DNA from: Collinsella sp.
GTDB taxonomy: Bacteria; Actinomycetota; Coriobacteriia; Coriobacteriales; Coriobacteriaceae
Direction of reading: 5' to 3'
Length of the DNA stretch: 64,000 nucleotides
Assembly: GCA_019414445.1 (NCBI GenBank)
Contig: DXMA01000014.1
Span: 4,912 to 68,911, forward strand
The notes below the pieces were generated by a model that saw only the letters and a list, made by a program, of their open reading frames with translations, searched no databases and had not been told where the DNA came from. Position 1 is the stretch's first letter. Each line of letters starts with the position of its first letter. Position numbers and translations under genes: made by a program. Positions 51,756-61,409 of this stretch are shown one piece after another.

Positions 51756-51850
51756 CGTCGGCGGACGCATCGCCTCGTCCGCCGACGCCATGCGGCGCCA
51801 AGCCGCACTTCAAAGGGCTTGTCCCTTTGGTGAAGCGTTGACGGGAGAGG
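51756..51850. other. Hairpins between permease and ssnA
   Basis: CGTCGGCGGAC (51756-51766) pairs with 51777-51787. Further stems: TGCGGC/GCCGCA (about 51792-51808) and CTTCAAAGGG/CCCTTTGGTGAAG (about 51809-51836). No T-run is seen. They may stabilise the mRNA or reduce expression of the downstream genes. Confidence 0.6.
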
Positions 51851-51934
51851 GCCCGTTTCCGGTGTAGGCCGGCGCTTCGCACTCCGCCATGTCAGAGGTG
51901 TCAAACCCCGCCCCTGATGTTGAAGGGAGCATCC

Positions 51935-53290
51935 ATGCTTCTGGTCGCTAACGGTTCCGTCTTTACCCGCAACGCGCAGGCCCCGTTCATTCCAAACGGT
52001 GCGGTCGCCATTGACGGAGATACGATCGTCGAAGTGGGCCCCGAGTGCGAGCTCAAGGCCAAGTACCCGGATGCCGAGTACGTCGACGCCCAGGGCAACC
52101 TCATCATGCCCGGACTCATCAACTGCCACACCCACATCTACTCGGGTCTGGCCCGCGGCCTTGCCATTAAGGGCTGCAACCCCACCAACTTCCTGGAGAA
52201 TCTTGAGCAGCAGTGGTGGAAGATCGACGACAACCTGACGCTCGACGGCACCAAGGCCAGCGCCTATGCCACGATTCTTGACTCCATCCGCGATGGCGTC
52301 ACCACGATCTTCGATCACCATGCGAGCTTCTGCGAGATCCCGGGAAGCCTCTTTACCATTAAGGATGCAGCTCAGGAGCTGGGCATGCGTTCGTGCCTGT
52401 GCTACGAGGTCTCGGATCGCCGCGGCCAGGAAAAATGCGACCAGGCCATTGCCGAGAACGCCGAATTTGCCCAGTGGGCCGCCAAGGAGCGTCGCGATAA
52501 CGACAACCACATGATCGCCGCCATGTTTGGCGGTCACGCCACCTTTACGCTGTCGGACGAGACCATGGACAAGATGGCCGAGGCCAACAACGGCCTGACC
52601 GGCTTCCATATCCATGTGTGCGAGGGCATGAACGATGTGTGGGATTCCCGCCTCAACCGCGGCGGCATCAGCCCCGTCGAGCGCCTGCTGCAGCACAACC
52701 TGCTGGGTCCCGACACCATGCTCGGCCACTGCATCCACGTGACGCCTGCCGAGATGGATATCGTCAAGGAGTCCGGCACCTGGCTCGTCAACAACCCCGA
52801 ATCCAATATGGGCAACGCCGTGGGCTGCGCTCCCGTGCTCGAGTTCTTCCGCCGCGGCATTCCCGTGTGCATGGGCACCGACGCCTACACCCACGATATG
52901 CTCGAGAGCCTCAAGGTCTTCCTGATCATTCAGCGCCACAACGCCGCCATGCCCAACGTGGGCTGGTGCGAGGCCATGACGATGCTGTTCGAGAACAACG
53001 CCAAGATGGCGAGCAAGTACTTCGATCGCAAGCTCGGCGTGCTCGAGGCCGGCGCTGCCGCCGACGTCATCGTTATGGACTACAAGCCCTTTACGCCGCT
53101 GAGCGAGGAGAACATCGACGGCCACATGCTCTTTGGCATGATGGGCAAAAACTGCCGCACCACCATCATCAACGGCCGCGTCCTGTACAAGGATCGCGAG
53201 TTCGTTGGCATTGATGAGGACAAGATCAACGCGTGGACCATGGCTGAGTCCAAGAAGCTCTGGAGCACGCTCAACGATCGCACCTACTAA
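51935..53290 (+). CDS. ssnA: SsnA-type aminohydrolase
   Basis: Metal-dependent amidohydrolase of the SsnA group found with selenium-linked molybdenum hydroxylases. 451 aa. Metal ligands visible: HTH in GLINCHTHIYSGL near 64-76, His in GFHIHVCEG and GHCIHV, and Asp in MGTDAYTHD. ATG 51935 has GAAGGGA upstream; the longer frame from 51917 lacks support. Likely acts on a purine-derived ring or amidine, but the substrate is unproven. Part of the permease-ssnA-ygfK-ferredoxin-xdhD operon. Confidence 0.92.
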   Translation: MLLVANGSVFTRNAQAPFIPNGAVAIDGDTIVEVGPECELKAKYPDAEYVDAQGNLIMPGLINCHTHIYSGLARGLAIKGCNPTNFLENLEQQWWKIDDNLTLDGTKASAYATILDSIRDGVTTIFDHHASFCEIPGSLFTIKDAAQELGMRSCLCYEVSDRRGQEKCDQAIAENAEFAQWAAKERRDNDNHMIAAMFGGHATFTLSDETMDKMAEANNGLTGFHIHVCEGMNDVWDSRLNRGGISPVERLLQHNLLGPDTMLGHCIHVTPAEMDIVKESGTWLVNNPESNMGNAVGCAPVLEFFRRGIPVCMGTDAYTHDMLESLKVFLIIQRHNAAMPNVGWCEAMTMLFENNAKMASKYFDRKLGVLEAGAAADVIVMDYKPFTPLSEENIDGHMLFGMMGKNCRTTIINGRVLYKDREFVGIDEDKINAWTMAESKKLWSTLNDRTY

Positions 53291-53304
53291 TTACAAGTAG
53301 ATTC

Positions 53305-53340
53305 ACGCGCGCCGGATGTTTCGCCGCATCCGACGCGCGT
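53305..53340. other. Stable hairpin between ssnA and ygfK
   Basis: ACGCGCG then CGGATG (53305-53318) pair with CATCCG then CGCGCGT (53327-53340), each strand with one unpaired base. No T-run; probable mRNA structure. Confidence 0.65.
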
Positions 53341-53438
53341 ATAGGCGACCTCCGCGGGGTCGTCGGCGCTGTGCTAGCGCTACACCGTATTTGCGCCCGC
53401 CGCGCGGTCTCGCCGGGCGTTACAGAGAGGAGCTCACT

Positions 53439-56438
53439 ATGAGCGACATCATGAGGCCGATCCCGTTTTCGCAGCTGATGAACTGGATCATCGAGGAGCA
53501 CAAGACTCAGGACGCCATCTTTGGCGTGCGTAAGATGGTCACGACCAATCAGGAGGGTGCGCTTCCCATTTTTGACGAGCGCATCGAGACTCCGTTTGGC
53601 CCGGCCGCCGGCCCCAATACGCAGCTTGCCCAGAACATCGTGGCATCCTACGTGGCCGGTTCCCGCTTCTTTGAGCTCAAGACCGTCCAGGTTATGGACG
53701 GCGAGGAGCTCTCCAAGTGTGTGAACAAGCCCTGCATTGTGGCGCAGGACGAGTGCTACAACTGCGAGTGGTCGACCGAGCTCGAGGTTCCGCAGGCCTT
53801 TGCCGAGTACGTGAAGGCATGGTTTGCCTGCCACCTGATCGCTCGCGAGTACGGCCTGGGCAGCCCGGACGGCTTTGTCTTTAACATGTCCGTGGGCTAT
53901 GACCTCGAGGGCATCAAGAACCCCAAGGTCGACGCCTACATCGAGGGCATGAAGGACGCCAGCGGCTCCGACGTCTGGAATGAGTGCCGCGCATGGGCGC
54001 TTGCCAACCTGGACAAGTTTGAGCATGTCGACGCCGCGTTTGTCGAATCCATCCCGGCACGCGTCTCCAACTCCATCACCGAGTCTACCCTGCACGGCTG
54101 CCCGCCCGCCGAGATCGAGCGCATCGCGACCTATCTGATCACCGAGAAGGGCCTCAACACCTACATCAAGTGCAACCCCACGCTGCTGGGCTATGAGTTT
54201 GCCCGCCAGCGTCTGAACGAGCTGGGCTTTGACTACATCGTCTTCGACGATACGCACTTCCGCGAGGACCTGCAATGGGCCGACGCCGTGCCCATGTTCG
54301 AGCGCCTGATTGCCCTGTGTGCCGAGCGCGGCCTGGAGTTTGGCGTCAAGCTGACCAACACGTTCCCCGTCGACGTGACGAGGAACGAGCTGCCCTCCAC
54401 CGAGATGTACATGTCCGGCCGTTCGCTGTTCTCGCTGACCATCGAGGCTGCTCGCCGCATTACCGAGCAGTTCGATGGCAAGCTGCGCATCAGCTACTCC
54501 GGCGGCGCCACGGTCTACAACATCCGCGCCCTGTATGACGCCGGCATTTGGCCCGTCACCCTGGCGACCGACGTGCTCAAGCCCGGCGGTTACGAGCGCT
54601 TTAGCCAGATGGCCGGCGAGTTTGCCGACCTGGACGGCAAACCGTTCGCGGGCGTCTCTCTCGACGCCGTGACCGCGATCCAGACTGATTCGCTCACCAA
54701 CCCGCTCTACAAGAAGCCGCTGCGCCCGCTGCCCGATCGCAAGGTCGCCGGCAAGAGCCCGCTTTCCGACTGCTTTACCACGCCGTGCCGCACGAGCTGC
54801 CCCATCCAGCAGGATATCCCCGCCTATCTGGCGGCTGTTGACGAGGGCCGCTTCGAGGACGCACTCAACATCATCATCGAGCGCAACGCCCTGCCGTTCA
54901 TTACCGGCACCATCTGCCCGCATCCCTGCGGTCGTGCCTGCGAGCGTGCGTTTTACGAGCCCGAGGGCGCCCAGATCCGCGCCAGCAAGCTCAAGGCCGC
55001 CCGCGAGGCCATAACCGCCGTGCTGCCCAAGCTGCGCGCCCAGGCCATCGCCAACGACGGTGAGCGCAACGTTGCCGTTATCGGCGGCGGCCCGGCCGGC
55101 CTGGCGACGGCGTTCTTCCTGACGCGCGCCGGCGTGCCCGTCACTATCTTTGAGGCCCGCGATTCACTCGGCGGCGTGGTCCGCCACGTGATTCCTGAGT
55201 TCCGCATTGCGAGCGATGATATCTCCCACGATGCCGAGCTCTGCCTGGCCTTTGGCGCCAAGGTGCAGCTCAATGCTCGCGTGGATTCTATTGACGAGCT
55301 CAAGGCCCAGGGCTTTACCGACGTGGTCGTGGCCACCGGTGCCTGGATGCCCGGCTCTGCGGGTCTGGGCGAGGGTGCCGAGCTCGACGTGCTGGAGTTC
55401 CTCGAGGCCGCCAAGAAGGGCGAGAAACTCGAGTTGGGCGAGGATGTCGTGGTCATTGGCGCCGGCAACACCGCCATGGACGCGGCCCGCGTGGCCAAGC
55501 GCCTGGCCGGCGTGAAGAACGTGCGCCTGGTGTATCGCCGTACCAAGAAGCAGATGCCCGCCGACGAGGAGGAGCTCGATCTTGCTCTTGCCGACGGCGT
55601 TGAGTTCTGCGAGCTGCTGGCGCCCAAGGCACTCAACGGCGCCGTGCTGACCTGCGATGTTATGGAGCTCGGTGAGCCGGATGCAAGCGGCCGTCGCAGC
55701 CCCGTCGCCACGGGCGAGACCGTCGAGCTTTCCGCCACCACGGTGATCTGCGCCGTGGGCGAGGGCATCGATGCCAGCCTGTACGATGCCGCGGGCGTCG
55801 AACACGACCGTCGCGGTCGCCTTGCCGCCACCTCCACCGGCGTCGAGGGCGTCTGGGCTGCAGGCGATTGCCGTCGCGGTCCGGCCACCGTGGTCGAGGC
55901 TATCGCCGACGCCGCCGAGGTTGCCCGTGCCATTGCCGGTGTGGACTATAACAAGTACGCCGACTGCAACGAGCAGGCCGGTCGCGAGGACACCTGCTAC
56001 GAGCGCAAGGGATCGCTGTGCCGCGACAAGCGCAACTGCACCAAAACCCGCTGCCTGGGCTGCGGCTCGGTGTGCGAGGTCTGCTGCGATGTGTGCCCCA
56101 ACCGCGCCAACGTTGCCATTAAGGTGCCGGGTCTCGCCAAGCATCAGGTCGTCCACGTCGACGGCATGTGCAACGAGTGCGGCAACTGCGCTGTGTTCTG
56201 CCCCTACCAGGAGGGCCGTCCCTACAAGGACAAGCTCACCCTGTTCTGGAGCGAGCAGGACATGGAGAACTCCGAGAACGAGGGCTTCCTGGCTGTGGAC
56301 GAGGACCACTTTAAGGTCCGCGTCGCCGGCACGGTCCGCACCGTCTCGGTCGATGCCGTCAACACCGGCCTTCCCGAGGCCGTCCGCCTGACCATCAGGG
56401 CTGTGCGCGACAACTATCCGTATCTCCTTAAGAAATAG
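53439..56438 (+). CDS. ygfK: YgfK: FAD/NAD(P)- and iron-sulfur-binding putative selenate reductase subunit
   Basis: Large redox protein, 999 aa. Residues 1-430 resemble YgfK N-termini (MRPIPFSQLMNWIIEEHK). The middle is GltD/dihydropyrimidine-dehydrogenase-like: Cys-rich CRTSCPIQQDIPAYL, FAD motif GGGPAGLATAFFLTRAG and second Rossmann motif GAGNTAMDAARVAKRL. A C-terminal ferredoxin-type cluster has CNECGNCAVFCPYQEGRP. Probably passes electrons between NAD(P)H and the molybdo-enzyme through the next gene's ferredoxin. ATG 53439 follows GAGAGGAG. The selenate role is taken from the family name and is uncertain. Confidence 0.9.
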   Translation: MSDIMRPIPFSQLMNWIIEEHKTQDAIFGVRKMVTTNQEGALPIFDERIETPFGPAAGPNTQLAQNIVASYVAGSRFFELKTVQVMDGEELSKCVNKPCIVAQDECYNCEWSTELEVPQAFAEYVKAWFACHLIAREYGLGSPDGFVFNMSVGYDLEGIKNPKVDAYIEGMKDASGSDVWNECRAWALANLDKFEHVDAAFVESIPARVSNSITESTLHGCPPAEIERIATYLITEKGLNTYIKCNPTLLGYEFARQRLNELGFDYIVFDDTHFREDLQWADAVPMFERLIALCAERGLEFGVKLTNTFPVDVTRNELPSTEMYMSGRSLFSLTIEAARRITEQFDGKLRISYSGGATVYNIRALYDAGIWPVTLATDVLKPGGYERFSQMAGEFADLDGKPFAGVSLDAVTAIQTDSLTNPLYKKPLRPLPDRKVAGKSPLSDCFTTPCRTSCPIQQDIPAYLAAVDEGRFEDALNIIIERNALPFITGTICPHPCGRACERAFYEPEGAQIRASKLKAAREAITAVLPKLRAQAIANDGERNVAVIGGGPAGLATAFFLTRAGVPVTIFEARDSLGGVVRHVIPEFRIASDDISHDAELCLAFGAKVQLNARVDSIDELKAQGFTDVVVATGAWMPGSAGLGEGAELDVLEFLEAAKKGEKLELGEDVVVIGAGNTAMDAARVAKRLAGVKNVRLVYRRTKKQMPADEEELDLALADGVEFCELLAPKALNGAVLTCDVMELGEPDASGRRSPVATGETVELSATTVICAVGEGIDASLYDAAGVEHDRRGRLAATSTGVEGVWAAGDCRRGPATVVEAIADAAEVARAIAGVDYNKYADCNEQAGREDTCYERKGSLCRDKRNCTKTRCLGCGSVCEVCCDVCPNRANVAIKVPGLAKHQVVHVDGMCNECGNCAVFCPYQEGRPYKDKLTLFWSEQDMENSENEGFLAVDEDHFKVRVAGTVRTVSVDAVNTGLPEAVRLTIRAVRDNYPYLLKK

Positions 56439-56449
56439 GCGAGTCTCTT

Positions 56450-56929
56450 ATGGCCAAATCCATTCAACATAACGTGGCCTACGTTGCCTGCGGAAGCGGT
56501 TGCGCCTCCGCAGGCGGCGACGCCCGCTGCAGCGAAGGCTGCATTGGCTGTGGCGCCTGCGTCACGGCCTGCCCCCACGGTGCCATTGCGCTGGTCGATG
56601 GCATCGCCCGCGTGGATCGCTCAAAGTGCACGGGCTGTGGCCTGTGCGGCATGGCGTGCCCGCAGCGCGTGATTGCCTTCGTTCCCGGCTACCAGAATAT
56701 CCTGGTGCGCTGCAACAACACCGATAAGGGCGCCATCGCCCGTAAGATTTGCGATACGAGCTGCATCGGTTGCGGCATGTGCGCCAAAAAGTGCCCTGCC
56801 GGCGCTATCCGCATCGAGGACAACTGCGCCCATATCGACGGTGCGGATTGCCTGTCGTGCGGCATGTGCGCCGTCGTCTGCCCGCATGGCGCCATCCACG
56901 ACCGCACCGGCATCGCCGCCGGCGTGTAG
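56450..56929 (+). CDS. Polyferredoxin with four [4Fe-4S] motifs
   Basis: 159-aa electron carrier. Four Cys-x2-Cys-x2-Cys-x3-Cys(Pro) sets: CIGCGACVTACP, CTGCGLCGMACP, CIGCGMCAKKCP and CLSCGMCAVVCP. An extra Cys-rich stretch is at the N-terminus (CGSGCASAGGDARCSEGC), which is unusual. It sits between YgfK and the XdhD-like enzyme, 11-12 nt from each, and so is the likely electron bridge. RnfB-like proteins are an alternative but lack this context. Confidence 0.92.
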   Translation: MAKSIQHNVAYVACGSGCASAGGDARCSEGCIGCGACVTACPHGAIALVDGIARVDRSKCTGCGLCGMACPQRVIAFVPGYQNILVRCNNTDKGAIARKICDTSCIGCGMCAKKCPAGAIRIEDNCAHIDGADCLSCGMCAVVCPHGAIHDRTGIAAGV

Positions 56930-56941
56930 AAGGGAATCACC

Positions 56942-59719
56942 ATGGCACAGGAATTCACTTTTACCGTTAACGGCGTCGAGCGCACGACGACGCAGAACAA
57001 GCCGCTGCTGCGCTACCTGCGCGACGACCTGCACATCCATTCCGCCAAGGACGGCTGCTCCGAGGGCGCCTGCGGTACCTGCACCATCCATGTGGACGGT
57101 GCGGCCGTCAAGGCGTGCGTGCTGACCACCGCTCTTGCCGCCGGCCGCAACATCGTGACCGTCGAGGGCCTGCCCGAGGACGTGCGCGAGGCCTTTGTGT
57201 ACGCCTTTGGCGCCGTGGGCGCCGTGCAGTGCGGTTTTTGTATCCCAGGCATGGTCATGGCGGGTGCGGCGCTCATCGCCGAGGACCCCGAGCCCACCGA
57301 GGAACAGATCAAGTACGCCATTCGCGGCAATGTCTGCCGTTGCACCGGCTACAAAAAGATTATCGAGGGCATCTTGCTGGCCGCTGCGGTGCTCCGCGGC
57401 GAAAAGCAGATCGACGAGGACCTGGAGCGTGGCGATGACTACGGCGTGGGCAAGCGCGCCTTCCGTATTGACGTGCGCAAGAAGGTGCTCGGCGAGGGCA
57501 AGTATCCCGACGACATCGACGAGCTCGATCAGCCGGGCCTGACCTATGCCAGCGCCGTGCGCTCCAAGTATCCGCGCGCCCGCGTGCTCTCCATCGACAC
57601 CTCCAAGGCCGAGGCCCTGCCCGGTGTGGTGGGCATCCTGCGCGCCGAGGACGTGCCGGTCAACCAGGTCGGCCACCTTATCCAGGACTGGGACGTCATG
57701 ATCGCTCAGGGCGATATCACCCGCTGCGTGGGCGATGCCATCGTGCTGGTGGTCGCCGAGGACGAGGCGACGCTCGAGAAGGCCAAGAAGCTCGTAAAGA
57801 TTGACTACGAGCCGCTGGAGCCCGTGCGCAACATTGTTGAGGCCAGGGCCGCCGACGCCCCGCGCCTGCACGACAGCTTCTTTGCCTTTGGCAACACAGT
57901 GGAGCTCAAGGACAACGTGTGCCAGAGCCGTCATGTGACGCGCGGCGACGCCGCCAAGGCGCTGGCCGAAAGCGCGTTCACCGTGACGCAGCGCTTTACC
58001 ACGCCCTTTACCGAGCATGCCTTCTTGGAGCCCGAGTGCGCCGTTGCCTTCCCGTACAAGAACGGCGTCAAGGTGCAGTCGACCGACCAGGGCGCCTACG
58101 ATACGCGTAAAGAGTGCGCCCACATGTTTGGCTGGGATAGCGAGCCCGAGCGTGTGGTTGTAGAGACTATGCTCGTGGGTGGCGGCTTTGGCGGCAAGGA
58201 GGACGTGTCCATCCAGCACCTGGCCGCGCTCGCCGCCCATAAGTTCCAGCGTCCTGTGAAGTGCAAGCTCACGCGTGCCGAGTCACTCGCTTTCCATCCC
58301 AAGCGTCATGCCATGGACGGCACCTTTACACTGGGCTGCGACGCCGAGGGCAACTTTACCGGCCTGGATTGCGAGATCAACTTTGATACCGGCGCCTACG
58401 CGTCGCTGTGCGGCCCGGTGCTCGAGCGCGCTTGCACGCATGCTGTCGGCCCCTACAAGTACCAGAACACCGACATTCGCGGTTATGGCTACTACACCAA
58501 CAACCCGCCCGCCGGCGCGTACCGTGGCTTTGGCGTCTGCCAGTCCGAGTTTGCGCTCGAGAGCCTAATCGACCTGCTGGCCGAGAAGGTCGGCCTGGAT
58601 CCGTGGGAGATTCGCTACCGCAACGCCATCGAGCCGGGCGAGGTTTTGCCCAACGGTCAGATTGCCGACTGCTCCACGGCGCTGAAGGAGACACTGCTCG
58701 AGGTCAAGGATGCCTACTATGCGCATCCCGGACACGCCGGCATTGCCTGCGCCATGAAGAACGCCGGCGTGGGCGTGGGCCTGCCCGATGCCGGCCGCTG
58801 CAAGATTCGCATCGAGAACGGCGCGGCCGTGGTCTATGCCGCCACGTCCGACATTGGCCAGGGCTGTAACACCGTCTTTTTGCAAGACGTTGCCGAGGCA
58901 TGCGGCCTGCCGCTTCGCTGCATCGCCAACGGCGAGTGCTCCACCGAGAACGCTCCCGACTCCGGCACCACGTCTGGCTCGCGTCAGACGGTCGTGACCG
59001 GCGAGGCCGTGCGCGGTGCCGCCTTCCTGCTGCGCGATGCCATGCTTGATATCGAGGCCGGCAAGTCTGCGCCCGCCGCTCCCGTGAGTGCGCATGGCGA
59101 CGGCGTCAAGATCGAGTATGACGACGGCCGCGCCTATCAGCTGCACACGCAGGAACTCGTCGCCGGCCAGGGTATGCACCCTCAGGATCCCGCGGCCGCC
59201 ATCAAGGCGCTCGAGGGATGCGAGTTTGGCTACGTGTACCTGGAGCCGACCGACAAACTGGGCGCCGACGTTCCCAATCCCAAGAGCCACATCTGCTACG
59301 GCTTTGCCACGCATGTGGTCATTCTGGATGATGACGGCCGCGTGAGCGAGGTCTACGCCGCGCACGATTCCGGCAAGGTGGTCAACCCCATCTCCATCCA
59401 GGGTCAGATCGAAGGCGGTGTGCTCATGGGTATGGGTTACGCACTTACCGAGGACTGGCCGCTCAAGGACTGCGTGCCCCAGGCAAGGTACGGTACGCTC
59501 GGGCTGTTCCGTGCACCCGAGATTCCGGATATCCACGCTATCTACGTGGAGAAGGACGAGCTGTTGCCCGTGGCATACGGCGGCAAGGGCATCGGCGAGA
59601 TCGCAACGATCCCCACGGCGCCCGCCGTGCAGAACGCCTACCGCGCGTTTGACGGCAAACTACGTCCAGATCTGCCCATGGTGGATACGCCCTACAGCCG
59701 CGCCCGTCGCCGCGGGTAG
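56942..59719 (+). CDS. xdhD: XdhD-like molybdenum hydroxylase ([2Fe-2S] and molybdopterin domains fused)
   Basis: Probable purine hydroxylase or selenium-dependent xanthine dehydrogenase, 925 aa. The N-terminal [2Fe-2S] domain has CSEGACGTC and C, then the second cluster CGFC...CRCTG. The Mo domain follows from about 170: GGGFGGKEDVSIQHLAALAA, AYRGFGVCQSEFALE, and GKGIGEIATIPTAPAV with the active-site Glu. No FAD domain is encoded, and no in-frame TGA (selenocysteine) is present. E. coli XdhD has a similar layout, with YgfM as FAD partner; YgfM is not in this operon. Substrate is inferred from the permease. Confidence 0.9.
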   Translation: MAQEFTFTVNGVERTTTQNKPLLRYLRDDLHIHSAKDGCSEGACGTCTIHVDGAAVKACVLTTALAAGRNIVTVEGLPEDVREAFVYAFGAVGAVQCGFCIPGMVMAGAALIAEDPEPTEEQIKYAIRGNVCRCTGYKKIIEGILLAAAVLRGEKQIDEDLERGDDYGVGKRAFRIDVRKKVLGEGKYPDDIDELDQPGLTYASAVRSKYPRARVLSIDTSKAEALPGVVGILRAEDVPVNQVGHLIQDWDVMIAQGDITRCVGDAIVLVVAEDEATLEKAKKLVKIDYEPLEPVRNIVEARAADAPRLHDSFFAFGNTVELKDNVCQSRHVTRGDAAKALAESAFTVTQRFTTPFTEHAFLEPECAVAFPYKNGVKVQSTDQGAYDTRKECAHMFGWDSEPERVVVETMLVGGGFGGKEDVSIQHLAALAAHKFQRPVKCKLTRAESLAFHPKRHAMDGTFTLGCDAEGNFTGLDCEINFDTGAYASLCGPVLERACTHAVGPYKYQNTDIRGYGYYTNNPPAGAYRGFGVCQSEFALESLIDLLAEKVGLDPWEIRYRNAIEPGEVLPNGQIADCSTALKETLLEVKDAYYAHPGHAGIACAMKNAGVGVGLPDAGRCKIRIENGAAVVYAATSDIGQGCNTVFLQDVAEACGLPLRCIANGECSTENAPDSGTTSGSRQTVVTGEAVRGAAFLLRDAMLDIEAGKSAPAAPVSAHGDGVKIEYDDGRAYQLHTQELVAGQGMHPQDPAAAIKALEGCEFGYVYLEPTDKLGADVPNPKSHICYGFATHVVILDDDGRVSEVYAAHDSGKVVNPISIQGQIEGGVLMGMGYALTEDWPLKDCVPQARYGTLGLFRAPEIPDIHAIYVEKDELLPVAYGGKGIGEIATIPTAPAVQNAYRAFDGKLRPDLPMVDTPYSRARRRG

Positions 59720-59787
59720 GGTAGGGTGCGGACAGCATTGCTGACGGGCTGTTCGCGCTCAACACCAACTGCATATGCCGCGCCTTT

Positions 59788-59819
59788 GGCCCCAGCTCCA
59801 TCGCGAGCCGGGGCCTTTT
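59788..59819 (+). terminator. Intrinsic terminator of the purine operon
   Basis: GGCCCC (59788-59793) pairs with GGGGCC (59810-59815), with an inner GCTC/GAGC pair; TTTTG follows. Confidence 0.85.
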
Positions 59820-59832
59820 GTTTGGAGCGCCT

Positions 59833-60102
59833 CCGCATGCGGAAGCTGCGTCCCGGAATCGTGCCTCAGAATGGGATGTGTTTTCCGCTGGCCGGCCGTT
59901 TGGAAAGTGCATCCCAGTTTGAGCGTTTATTCCGGGATGCGGTTTCCGCTGAAGGACTCAACCGGAAAGCACGACCCGTTCCGAGACCTGATTCCGGGAC
60001 ACGCTTTCCGCCAGGCCCGCCATCCGGAAAGTGCATCCCGTTTTGAGCGTCCAGGCTGGGCCGCGCTTTCCGTTGGCGTGGCCGTTGGGAAAACGCGGCC
60101 CA
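59833..60102. repeat. Hairpin array A: four units, 61-62 bp period
   Basis: Four hairpins with 16-nt arms start at 59872, 59933, 59995 and 60057. Arms resemble GGGATGCGCTTTCCG and CGGAAAGTGCATCCC; loops are 14 nt and differ; spacers between hairpins are 16 nt, two of them with TTTGAGCGT. A half unit (right arm CGGAAGCTGCGTCCCGG) lies at 59839. Each left arm complements its right arm, even where both vary. No gene is seen in 59820-60144. Confidence 0.9.
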
Positions 60103-60144
60103 GATAGGGGGGATGCGATCCGGCGATGCACGGCCTAGCAGCTC

Positions 60145-61143
60145 CTACAGCTCCACGTCGTTGAGCCACGTCGGCAGCGCGGTCTGCCGGATGCCTGCCG
60201 TCTGCAGCTTTTTGGCGAGCATTCCTGCCGAGCGGACCTCGTTCATGGTAAAGCGCAGCAGAGGGTGGCCGTAGAGCGATAGGTGCGCCTCGCGCTGTCG
60301 TTCGGCAACGAGCGCCTCGGCGGTGGTGCGTCCGGCCAGCATGGTCTGGTCGGTATATTTGATGAGCCCGTCGAGCTCGCCCAGCGTGAGTTCCCGCGCC
60401 TGGCGCTCCCAGGCAAAGTCCGTTCGTATGGGCTTGGCCGAATCGAAGGGGTCCGTCAGCTCGTATTGAAGCCAGTCGGGCGCAAAGCCCGTCTCGATCA
60501 TGATGGCTCGGGCGACCGATTCCCCGCCGCTCTCGGCGCGGGCGTCGGCATATCGAAGCGTTGTGAGGGCGGTGCGAATCGCGCGACCATTGCGGGCAGT
60601 CGCTCGTTGCTCAACGGCCTCCATCAGCTGTTCCGACGCAAGGCCGAGCTTTGAGATCGCCGAATCGGCAATGGGCATGCCGTCGGCAAAACCAGTTTGC
60701 AGCAGGCAATCTGTGGCCGTTTGGATGGGCGGCGTTACCGATATGCCGGCTCTGCGTATTGCTCCGGCCGGCTCAATCTGGTGTCGCTGAATATGTGCGC
60801 CCGGACGAGCCGACGGCTTTGTCGAGCTGCAAACATGCACGACGTTCAGGTGTCGCCACGAGACCTCGAGCCCCAGCAGGCAAGCTGCCGAAAACGAGCA
60901 GAACGTCCAATCGGGATGGATGATCGCAAGGGCGCGGAGGATCTCGCAATGGCGTTGCGCTCGGTTGAGTTCATCCCAGTGCGTTTTTCGCGCAAACAAC
61001 CCCGGCATGGGCGAGACAACCGTGCCGCCGGTGCGCCGAAGGAGCGCTTTTCGGATCGCCGTGCTCGGGGGAATCAGACAGCGCCCCTCTTGTTCGGCTT
61101 GAGTGAGCAGTTGGTCGATGAGCTGGTCGTTGCAATGGGTCAT
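60145..61143 (-). CDS. Putative PD-(D/E)XK-fold protein of an AbiEi/DUF559-like actinobacterial family
   Basis: 332-aa protein, function not established. C-terminal residues could form a PD-(D/E)XK-type site: E208 in SGGESVAR, D242 in IRTDFAW, and E256 with K262 in GELDGLIKY. The first 100 residues (RTGGTVVSPMPGLFARK) resemble the winged-helix plus linker of type IV AbiEi-like proteins found widely in actinobacteria. ATG 61143 has AAAGGAGG 8 nt upstream. It lies between two hairpin arrays whose units are related, a context that invites a link. Restriction-like or toxin-antitoxin role is inference. Confidence 0.8.
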   Translation of the reverse strand: MTHCNDQLIDQLLTQAEQEGRCLIPPSTAIRKALLRRTGGTVVSPMPGLFARKTHWDELNRAQRHCEILRALAIIHPDWTFCSFSAACLLGLEVSWRHLNVVHVCSSTKPSARPGAHIQRHQIEPAGAIRRAGISVTPPIQTATDCLLQTGFADGMPIADSAISKLGLASEQLMEAVEQRATARNGRAIRTALTTLRYADARAESGGESVARAIMIETGFAPDWLQYELTDPFDSAKPIRTDFAWERQARELTLGELDGLIKYTDQTMLAGRTTAEALVAERQREAHLSLYGHPLLRFTMNEVRSAGMLAKKLQTAGIRQTALPTWLNDVEL

Positions 61144-61409
61144 GAGCTACCGCCTCCTTTTGGGTAGCAAAAACGTATCAGCTGGAACTTGCCGCTCAGC
61201 TGACCAAAAGCTGACCAAAATCTAACCATGCAGGTAGATGACCTGCTTTTGGCGACATTTTTCTTGTTTGAATCGGTGAGCGGTAATCGGCGACCGTGAA
61301 CGGTAGCTGGATATGAAGTCTTGGTAAGTTTCGGGACGTGTATTTTTTGAAAAAAGAGCATTCTATCTGCTGTTTTGTGTTTCTGGATCGCATATTTGAA
61401 GGTATGTGA

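Noticed and set aside
56942..59719. Selenocysteine codon in the XdhD-like gene
   Set aside because: The frame contains no internal TGA; selenium in these enzymes is usually a labile cofactor.
59833..60107. CRISPR array
   Set aside because: The repeated part is a pair of complementary arms with variable loops; there is no constant direct repeat with unique 30-40-nt spacers, and no cas gene.
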